This document shows, one piece after another, positions 22,494 through 28,283 of a DNA stretch of 28,283 nt (its first letter is position 1; each line of letters starts with the position of its first letter). The position numbers were made by a program, and so were the translations under genes. The notes below the pieces were generated by a model. The model was not told the DNA's origin. It did no database searches and was given only the letters and a program-made list of their open reading frames with translations. Source of the stretch: Treponema sp. UBA3870 (GTDB lineage Bacteria; Spirochaetota; Spirochaetia; Treponematales; Treponemataceae); assembly GCA_002392275.1 (NCBI GenBank), contig DGGQ01000079.1:1-28283 (forward strand), given 5' to 3'.

Positions 22494-23342
22494 TTACTTG
22501 CTCTCCTCGAATTTTCTTCCGGTCAGTTCCAGAAAAACTGTTTCCAGATTCGGTTCCGACGAATGAATTGTCTCCATCCTTCCCTGCCCGATTATTTCCG
22601 CAATCTTTCCGGCAGATGCAGCGTCATGCGGGAACGAAACTTCCTCTCCATTATCAAGCAGCATAAGTATTTTCCGCTGGTGGTTATATCTTCTGCAAAG
22701 TTCCCCCGGCTCTCCACGCTCAACAATTTTTCCCTCGTTCAAAAGGGCAACAGTATTACAAAGCTCCGCAGCCTCCTCCATGTTGTGCGTCGTAAGGAAA
22801 ACCGTGCAGCCTTCGTTTCTTTTTTCCATTATAATTCTTCGGATTGCCTTTGCCGAAGCTGGATCCAGTCCGCTTGTTGGTTCATCTAAAAAAATAAGTC
22901 TAGGGGAATGTATGAACGCGCGGGCAAGCTGGAGCCTGGAGAGCATTCCCTTTGAAAGATTTGAGGCGGCCTTTTTGTATGAGTCACCAAGACCTACGGT
23001 TTCAAGAATCTCCCTGACCCTGGAATGTGGAACTCCATATATGTCGGCATACATCTTCAAATTGTCCGCACACGAAAGTCTCTCGTAAACACCAAACGAG
23101 TCCATCATTATTCCAATGCGCCGGTGGTCCTCGTCGTTGAGAGAGGAAACATCTTTTCCAAAAATCTCCACGGAACCATTTTCAAAGGCAAGCTGTCCTG
23201 TCAAAATTTTTATCAGTGTTGTTTTTCCCGCTCCCGATGGACCAAGCAGACCAAAAATCTGTCCCTCGGATATGTCAATGTCGATTCCATCGAGCACAGT
23301 CTTTTTATCAAAACTCTTGCAAATATTTTTACATTTTATCAT
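22494..23342 (-). CDS. ABC transporter ATP-binding protein (exporter type)
   Basis: The 282-residue ATPase carries Walker A GPSGAGKTT (34-42), the signature LSKGM (129-133), Walker B LIFLDEP (149-155), and the H-loop His186 in LTTHNMEEA. These motifs are complete. The C-terminal 60 residues resemble those of multidrug/antibiotic exporters (CcmA/DrrA type). The start at 23342 is preceded by GGAGG. It is the first gene of a two-gene operon with the permease and has its own promoter. Confidence 0.93.
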   Translation of the reverse strand: MIKCKNICKSFDKKTVLDGIDIDISEGQIFGLLGPSGAGKTTLIKILTGQLAFENGSVEIFGKDVSSLNDEDHRRIGIMMDSFGVYERLSCADNLKMYADIYGVPHSRVREILETVGLGDSYKKAASNLSKGMLSRLQLARAFIHSPRLIFLDEPTSGLDPASAKAIRRIIMEKRNEGCTVFLTTHNMEEAAELCNTVALLNEGKIVERGEPGELCRRYNHQRKILMLLDNGEEVSFPHDAASAGKIAEIIGQGRMETIHSSEPNLETVFLELTGRKFEESK

Positions 23343-23360
23343 ATTCGCCTCCTGCGTAAG

Positions 23361-23389
23361 AGTATAGAAAATACAAAATCATTTTTCAA
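23361..23389 (-). promoter_or_regulatory. Promoter of the ABC exporter operon
   Basis: On the minus strand, TTGAAA (23384-23389), 17 bp, TATACT (23361-23366). It sits in the 49-bp gap after the EAL gene, so the exporter can be expressed independently. Confidence 0.65.
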
Positions 23390-23391
23390 TA

Positions 23392-25203
23392 TTATCCAAT
23401 AGTGGCCAGATGTAAATATTTTTTTTCGTATTCCTCCAACGAAATCGGTCTGCTGTAGTAATACCCCTGGATGGTTTCGCAACCGAGCAATCGAAGTTTG
23501 TCAACCTGGCACTTCTGTTCCGCACCTTCGGCAAGACATTTGAAATCAAGTTCCTTCGCAAGAGAAATTATGTGCCTTATGACAATTATATCTTTCTCGT
23601 TTTCATTTTCCGTACCAAGTTTGTCAACAAAACTTTTGTCAATCTTCAAAGTGTCAAGCGGCATTTCGGTAAGAAGCGAGAGTGAAGAATATCCTGTTCC
23701 AAAATCGTCCATGGAGATTTTAAATCCGTTCGCACGCAAATCATTTAGCACCTGCATCATCTGTGCCTTGTTATTGTATGTCGCACTTTCGGTCAGCTCA
23801 AAATCAATAAGCGCGTGGTCAACACCGTAGGAATCAACAATATCGACAAGATGCCTAATCAGATTTTTGTCATACAGCTGGTTCCGCGAAAGGTTGACCG
23901 AAACCGGATAGAGCGGACGTCCCTCCTTTTTCCATTTTGCGAAAGCCATGCAGACTTTTTTCAAAACTATGTCATCAATTTTTCCAATCGAGCCGTCCTT
24001 CTCGAAAAACGGAACAAAACTTGCGGGGGACAAAAAATCTTTGTTCTTGTAGTTCCAGCGAATCAACGCCTCGGCTCCCTTGATTTTTTCACTGTCGATG
24101 TCAAACTTTGGCTGGAGGTAGACAACAAACTCGTCATTTTCAATCGCAGTGTCAACATAGGCCTTGATGTAGTTGCCCCACAAAACATCGTCGTGCATTT
24201 TGTCGGTGTAGATAATTATGTCGGTCTGGTTGTTGTTTTGCCCAAGAGCCTGTGCCATTTTTCCAGCATCGGCGACACGGTTTCCGGAAAGCATTGCCCT
24301 CTGCATTGGCACGACGCCGCACCTGAAATGTATTGCGTAGTTCGGGTCCTCATCAAGATGCGACAGATTGTCAAAAAACTTTTTCAATTTTTCAACCGTC
24401 TCCTGCTCGTCCATGTCCTTCAGCATCATCGCAAAATTGTCGTTGTGGCACCTCGCGCTTGCATAAACAAAATCAGCATTCCTCATTGCGTTGACAACAT
24501 TTAATAAAACCCTGTTCGCGGCAACATGTCCGTAGACTTCATTTATAATTCTGAAATCCTTTATGTCAAAATGCGCAAATGCGTAATCCTTTATGCCCAC
24601 ATCCATTGGCATCTCAAGGTAAGCGGCAAGATGGTTCCAGTTATAGTGCCCGGTGATTGGATCTATGAAAGCCTTTGCGAACAGCTCGGATTTTTCAATC
24701 TTATCAAAATTCCCGTTGATGATAAACTTCGCCCTGTCACTGTCAATTTTTCCGCCATAAAGAATCCGAACCTTTTTTCCGCTCAGAAACACGCCAATGA
24801 CATCTGGATTTTCCCCAATAGAAAGGTCACTATAAATTCTGTGGGCATCAGCGTCCCTCGCAATCTTTTCAAAAATCCTGTGGATTGAATCCAGAGTAAG
24901 ATTCATCTCGTTGTCTATTTCTATTGAATAAAAAAAACTCGCGGGAAGTTCAATGCATTTTAAATCAACAGGATAGGACACCCTGTCATCGCAAACCCTG
25001 TACTCAATTCCTATAACAGTTTTTCCAAGCCCGTTGATAAAAAAAAGACCGGGATAGTCGTAGGTTCCAAACGCATTTGCGTGTCCGGATATTTTTTTAT
25101 CCAAAGTCCCGGCATAAAAATTCGCGATGTCCTTTTCATCTGCCTCGATATAATAAAGTACACGCTCTGGCTTGTAGAGTTGGTTAAGCTTGTTTATGAA
25201 CAT
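23392..25203 (-). CDS. c-di-GMP phosphodiesterase with degenerate GGDEF and intact EAL domain
   Basis: The 603-residue soluble protein should cleave c-di-GMP. Residues 1-175 are an unrecognised N-terminal region, possibly a sensor. Residues 178-335 form a GGDEF-like domain whose active site is HNDNF (253-257), so no cyclase activity is expected; such domains may bind GTP. The EAL domain (345-600) keeps all catalytic residues: E378 (EAL), N437, E469 (FELTE), D499/D500 (DDFGTGYS), K523 (KIDKSF), E559 and Q579. It thus likely opposes the diguanylate cyclase at 18721. A GGGGGAC ribosome-binding site supports the start. Confidence 0.93.
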   Translation of the reverse strand: MFINKLNQLYKPERVLYYIEADEKDIANFYAGTLDKKISGHANAFGTYDYPGLFFINGLGKTVIGIEYRVCDDRVSYPVDLKCIELPASFFYSIEIDNEMNLTLDSIHRIFEKIARDADAHRIYSDLSIGENPDVIGVFLSGKKVRILYGGKIDSDRAKFIINGNFDKIEKSELFAKAFIDPITGHYNWNHLAAYLEMPMDVGIKDYAFAHFDIKDFRIINEVYGHVAANRVLLNVVNAMRNADFVYASARCHNDNFAMMLKDMDEQETVEKLKKFFDNLSHLDEDPNYAIHFRCGVVPMQRAMLSGNRVADAGKMAQALGQNNNQTDIIIYTDKMHDDVLWGNYIKAYVDTAIENDEFVVYLQPKFDIDSEKIKGAEALIRWNYKNKDFLSPASFVPFFEKDGSIGKIDDIVLKKVCMAFAKWKKEGRPLYPVSVNLSRNQLYDKNLIRHLVDIVDSYGVDHALIDFELTESATYNNKAQMMQVLNDLRANGFKISMDDFGTGYSSLSLLTEMPLDTLKIDKSFVDKLGTENENEKDIIVIRHIISLAKELDFKCLAEGAEQKCQVDKLRLLGCETIQGYYYSRPISLEEYEKKYLHLATIG

Positions 25204-25262
25204 AAGTCCCCCGGCAATCTTTGAAAGAATCAGTGAAAGAGTTTCAATAGATTACATCTACT

Positions 25263-25291
25263 ATTGTACACAAATCAAAAAAAATTTTCCA
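25263..25291 (-). promoter_or_regulatory. Promoter of the EAL phosphodiesterase gene
   Basis: On the minus strand, TGGAAA (25286-25291), 17 bp, TACAAT (25263-25268). The -10 box and its downstream bases, TACAATAGTAGA, are identical to those in the promoter at 28043-28071. Confidence 0.5.
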
Positions 25292-25309
25292 CCACCAAAG
25301 TGCGCGCAA

Positions 25310-26470
25310 TTATTTTTTGACCCTGCGGTACGCAATCTCCAGAAGGCAGATGTTAAGCGTCATAAACACAATCAGATACACCGGCATGATTTTTATTCCG
25401 ACCGCCTGCTGTATGTGTCCAAAAACCATCGGCATGAAAGTGCTTCCGACATAGGCCGATGCCATTTGCAGACCAATAACGGACGCGCTGTATTTTTTCC
25501 CAAAGTTGATTGGAGCCAGATGCTGCACCGCAGGATAGATTGGACCCATCCCCGTTCCGATGATTACAAATCCTATTGCCGCTGGAATGTAGCTTGTCGG
25601 TGGAGAAAAGAAAACTGTGAGTATGCCCGAAAGTTCCACCAGAATTCCGATACGAATCAGCCAGCGGTCGCCGATTTTTTTTGAGACAAAGCCGGATACA
25701 AATCTTCCAAGCATGAGCCCAGCGAAAATGAGTGAGCCGAACGAAGCTATTGTGTCGCCGGGAAGCCATGGTCTTGTTCCCGCAAAATAGCTCGGTGTCC
25801 AGATGAAGCACGTAGCCTCTCCCGCACAGTAGGAAAAAAATGCGACCAAAGTAAGAAGGACACCGGGAACTTTTATGGTCTCCCTTATTCCGGCGACAAC
25901 CCCTTTTTCTTCACCAGATTTTTCCTCACTTTTTTTCCACAGCGGAAGAGACAGGACGCACACAAGAAGTATCCCCATCTGTATGAAAGATGTCCACCTG
26001 TAGCCCTCGTTCCATCTTGCAATCCTCAGCGCGAGGGACATTATGTACGGACTTATGACCGCGCCCACACCGTAAAAGCAGTGCAGAAAATTCATTACGG
26101 AAAGGTTGTAGTGGTTCGCGACATAATGGTTCACGGACGCATCGATTGAGCCAGCTCCAAGTCCATAGGGTATGGCAAAAATAAAAAGCGTCCAGTACGC
26201 CGGCGAAAACGAAAATCCAAGCAGCCCAAAAATTGTGAGCGAGATTGACACAATCACAATCCATTTTGTGTGGAATCTTCTAATCAGTCGTGGACTTAGC
26301 AGCGCAGATATTATTGTCATAAACGATATTGTCATCGACACATATCCAGCATAGGACGATGGAACCGAAAAAACGGTCTGCATTTTTGGCCAGCCAGAAC
26401 CAAGCAGGGAATCAGGAAGACCAAGACTTATGAAAATTAAATATATGACCACAAGAAGCAGTGAACCCAT
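25310..26470 (-). CDS. MFS transporter
   Basis: The 386-residue protein has about 12 TM segments split by a charged central loop (WKKSEEKSGEEKG, about 177-190), the standard major facilitator plan. Features such as FISLGLPDSLLGSGWP at the start and IPYGLGAGSIDASVNHY resemble sugar-type permeases related to FucP, but no substrate can be assigned. A GGAG site lies upstream of the ATG at 26470. It follows the esterase gene by 59 bp, separated by an inverted repeat. Confidence 0.88.
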   Translation of the reverse strand: MGSLLLVVIYLIFISLGLPDSLLGSGWPKMQTVFSVPSSYAGYVSMTISFMTIISALLSPRLIRRFHTKWIVIVSISLTIFGLLGFSFSPAYWTLFIFAIPYGLGAGSIDASVNHYVANHYNLSVMNFLHCFYGVGAVISPYIMSLALRIARWNEGYRWTSFIQMGILLVCVLSLPLWKKSEEKSGEEKGVVAGIRETIKVPGVLLTLVAFFSYCAGEATCFIWTPSYFAGTRPWLPGDTIASFGSLIFAGLMLGRFVSGFVSKKIGDRWLIRIGILVELSGILTVFFSPPTSYIPAAIGFVIIGTGMGPIYPAVQHLAPINFGKKYSASVIGLQMASAYVGSTFMPMVFGHIQQAVGIKIMPVYLIVFMTLNICLLEIAYRRVKK

Positions 26471-26491
26471 TTTTTCTCCACTAGATTAGTG

Positions 26492-26526
26492 AATGCTGAT
26501 TAATACGGGAAGCATCAATCAGCATT
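26492..26526. repeat. Perfect inverted repeat between the esterase and MFS genes
   Basis: AATGCTGATT (26492-26501) and AATCAGCATT (26517-26526) form a 10-bp perfect stem with a 15-nt loop, just after the esterase stop. No T-run follows on either strand, so it may be an mRNA 3'-end stabiliser or an operator of the transporter gene rather than a standard terminator. Confidence 0.55.
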
Positions 26527-26529
26527 TCC

Positions 26530-27513
26530 TTAGAAATATGTTTCGCAATATCTATCAGCGAGCGCCTTGAACTCATTCACCTTGTCATTGTCACAGCAGA
26601 GCGCGTGTCCAGAGTTTTTGAATTCAATCACATCGAAATGATATGTTGAATCCAGATTTTGAAGCTTCTCAATCAAAAGCCGCTGGTGCTTGACCGGAAC
26701 GATTCTGTCGTAGACCCCATAACAAACAAGCACAGGTGGAATACGTGGCGAACTATCGACATAATGCAGCGGAGAGATTTCATTCCACCATTGATTTGCG
26801 GTTCCGTTGGCAATATCCTCCGCAGTGCATGGGTGGCCACTGAATTTTTTTACGAGCCTTGCCTTTCCTTCGTTGGTTCCATCAAGTCCAACCATCTCGC
26901 ATAACGGTGGATAGGTACCAGCCTGGGCAGTCCAGTCGTCGGGATTGAAAGAGGTCGGACCGGACCAGTCCAAAACAAATTTCACAGGAAGCAGGCTTGT
27001 CTTTTCCTTGAACGCATACAGAAGACTCTGGCATCCACCGGCGGAAAAACCGAATGTCGCCATGTCATCCAGTGGGTAGCCATTTTCCGCAGCCACGTTT
27101 TTGATTGCGGACACAGCCTGCTTCAGTTCCTCGTTTATGCTGGATATTGTCGGGTCGTGCGAACCGTCGGAAAGAGTGTAGTCTATTGTTGCGGTGACAT
27201 AGCCCTTCGATGTGAAATATTTGCAGTAAAGGTTTCCGTCGTTTCTGTTGCCCTGCGTCCATCCACCACCATGCGTGAACATAATCAGATGCCTGCTCTT
27301 TGGGTTTGTGCGGTCAGCCGGAAGAAAAATATTGAAAAGATGGTAGTCCCCCTCGGCGTATCGTCTGTCCATGAGAGCGCTTCCAACTGAATCATTCCAT
27401 TCAACAAAAAAGGCCTTGCGGAATTCGTTCTCACGGTTTGTTGAATCAATATAAGCACAGCAACCAGAAAACAAAATGGAAATGGCCGCAAAAAAAATCA
27501 CTTTGATTTTCAT
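26530..27513 (-). CDS. Alpha/beta-hydrolase esterase lipoprotein
   Basis: The 327-residue protein begins with a lipoprotein signal peptide (LFSGC, lipidated Cys18) and so is probably on the periplasmic or outer surface. It belongs to the esterase/lipase type of alpha/beta hydrolases: oxyanion motif HGGGW (81-85), nucleophile Ser157 in GFSAGG, Asp269 in YGVYDR, and His303 in NSGHAL, a complete triad. Relatives act on short-chain esters or acetylated sugars; the substrate here is unknown. It starts 9 bp after the porin-like gene and has a GGGGGCGG site, so the two are probably one transcript. This is the second lipoprotein hydrolase in the window; it is not closely similar to the one at 4715. 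Confidence 0.88.
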   Translation of the reverse strand: MKIKVIFFAAISILFSGCCAYIDSTNRENEFRKAFFVEWNDSVGSALMDRRYAEGDYHLFNIFLPADRTNPKSRHLIMFTHGGGWTQGNRNDGNLYCKYFTSKGYVTATIDYTLSDGSHDPTISSINEELKQAVSAIKNVAAENGYPLDDMATFGFSAGGCQSLLYAFKEKTSLLPVKFVLDWSGPTSFNPDDWTAQAGTYPPLCEMVGLDGTNEGKARLVKKFSGHPCTAEDIANGTANQWWNEISPLHYVDSSPRIPPVLVCYGVYDRIVPVKHQRLLIEKLQNLDSTYHFDVIEFKNSGHALCCDNDKVNEFKALADRYCETYF

Positions 27514-27522
27514 ATCCGCCCC

Positions 27523-27969
27523 CTAAAAACGCAGCTTGAATGCCACCGCAACGTTCCCGTCGCAGGAGTCCAGCGAAAGGTCCGCATTTTCTGTGACAAC
27601 AAATTTTTCCGGCAGGATTATGCCAAACAGTCTTCCCGTTATAAAAATGACCGCGCCCAATCCAAGCACGGAGCCGTTAATCCAAAAGTCAGCCTTGGAG
27701 ACATCCCCATAGTACGCCTGCATGTATTCATAAACCATGCCAGTAAGACCCAGCCCCACTCCGCCAACTGTCATCAGCGAAAGGCCCGTTATGTCGCTGA
27801 CAAGAAGCCACCTGGCAGACTCCATGTCACCCTGCAGCCTGGAGCCATAACCAAACCCGACAAGAGCGTTCTTTAGTTTGTATTCGGTCATCCTGTTTGA
27901 GCTGTCCTGTGCGCAAACCGCGACTGCGAGCGAGAGTCCCAAAATCAATACGGCAATCAGTTTTTTCAT
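27523..27969 (-). CDS. Probable P13-family porin-like membrane protein
   Basis: The 148-residue protein has a signal peptide (1 to about 20, ending VCAQ) and hydrophobic glycine-rich segments, GFGYGSRLQGDM (38-49), TGLSLMTVGGVGLGLTG (61-77) and GLGAVIFITGRLFG (101-114). The GFG-G-QGD motif followed by two hydrophobic glycine-rich helices and the GTR/GRL-F motif resembles the P13 porin family described in Borrelia and widespread in Treponema; this match is from memory. I chose the ATG at 27969 for its AAGGAGA site. It heads a probable two-gene unit with the esterase. Confidence 0.65.
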   Translation of the reverse strand: MKKLIAVLILGLSLAVAVCAQDSSNRMTEYKLKNALVGFGYGSRLQGDMESARWLLVSDITGLSLMTVGGVGLGLTGMVYEYMQAYYGDVSKADFWINGSVLGLGAVIFITGRLFGIILPEKFVVTENADLSLDSCDGNVAVAFKLRF

Positions 27970-28042
27970 GCTTCTCTCCTTGATGCAAAAACCATACGGA
28001 CGGATTAAACTTTTTTGCAGATTTCCTAGAATATTTTCTACT

Positions 28043-28071
28043 ATTGTAATACAAAATCTGGACGGTGTAAA
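28043..28071 (-). promoter_or_regulatory. Promoter of the porin-esterase unit
   Basis: On the minus strand, TTTACA (28066-28071), 17 bp, TACAAT (28043-28048). Transcription would start near 28036, giving a leader of about 67 nt. Confidence 0.65.
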
Positions 28072-28143
28072 GAAATCAGCCACATTCCCAGAAAAAACCA
28101 TGTATGGAAGTTTTTTTTGTTTTCCACTATATTATATCACACT

Positions 28144-28283
28144 ATGGATAAGATGACTTTAAACCAGAACTCCAAAATCAACATGCTGGACGGGCCGTTG
28201 GTTCCGAACATAATAAAATACGCGCTCCCCCTTGCGTTCACCGGGATTCTTCAGCAGGTGTTCAACGCGGCGGACATTGCCGT
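28144..28283 (+). CDS. MATE-family efflux transporter (N-terminal fragment, runs off the right edge)
   Basis: The 46 visible codons read MDKMTLNQNSKINMLDGPLV, then IIKYALPLAFTGILQQVFNA and ADIAV. The DGPL-IIKYALPLAFTGILQQ-FN-AD pattern is the typical first TM region of MATE (multi-antimicrobial extrusion) transporters. The rest is beyond the window. There is no clear ribosome-binding site; TATATT/TATTAT boxes lie at 28128-28135, only about 9 to 14 bases before the ATG, so the message may have almost no leader. A second ATG at 28153 has no better site. Confidence 0.85.
   Translation, partial: MDKMTLNQNSKINMLDGPLVPNIIKYALPLAFTGILQQVFNAADIA

Noticed and set aside
23815..24504. 229-codon plus-strand open frame opposite the EAL gene
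   Set aside because: Antisense to a gene with all catalytic motifs; no independent support.
1..28283. CRISPR arrays, tRNA genes, complete insertion sequences or prophage genes
   Set aside because: No regularly spaced repeats, no tRNA T-loop signatures in the gaps and no transposase or phage proteins were found on reading both strands; a tRNA scan was not possible here.

Overview
The window looks like a chromosomal segment of a Treponema-type spirochaete. The evidence is methyl-accepting chemotaxis proteins (MCPs) with spirochaete-style signalling tips, a probable P13-family porin, several signal-peptide beta-barrel proteins, a stand-alone 5S rRNA gene, a tryptophan synthase beta chain of the TrpB2 type, and A/T-rich intergenic gaps between moderately GC-rich genes. 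This is inferred from gene content, not from a database search.

Left part (1-9875): a truncated trpB2 gene on the minus strand; an orphan 5S rRNA with its own sigma70-type promoter; a four-gene plus-strand operon (six-TM MCP, EFR1 flavodoxin/ferredoxin, lipoprotein hydrolase, small outer-membrane-like protein) behind a long leader that can fold like a transcription attenuator; a secreted protein with an internal duplication; an XRE regulator fused to a DUF4097-like beta domain; an outer-membrane barrel protein; and, divergent from it, a PHP-family histidinol-phosphatase.

Centre (9887-19803): a DUF3737 gene, then the most striking locus. Six co-directional minus-strand genes run MCP, cheW, cheB, cheR, a CheA-derived protein that lacks the ATPase domain and the phospho-histidine, and a class III nucleotide cyclase with a degenerate receiver. 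A sigma28-like promoter precedes the operon. No CheA kinase or CheY is present. This suggests a chemosensory array whose output is cyclic AMP rather than, or in addition to, the flagellar motor. A diguanylate cyclase is transcribed divergently, apparently from a leaderless promoter.

Right part (19878-28283): an aldo/keto reductase; the decayed remains of a type IIG-like restriction-modification methyltransferase; a likely small RNA of about 93 nt with a near-consensus promoter, three hairpins and a terminator; a two-gene ABC exporter; a degenerate-GGDEF/active-EAL c-di-GMP phosphodiesterase; an MFS transporter; a lipoprotein esterase; a P13-like porin; and the start of a MATE transporter at the right edge.

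Taken together, the window is rich in signalling: two MCPs, an alternative chemosensory operon, a cAMP-type cyclase, a diguanylate cyclase and a c-di-GMP phosphodiesterase lie within about 23 kb.
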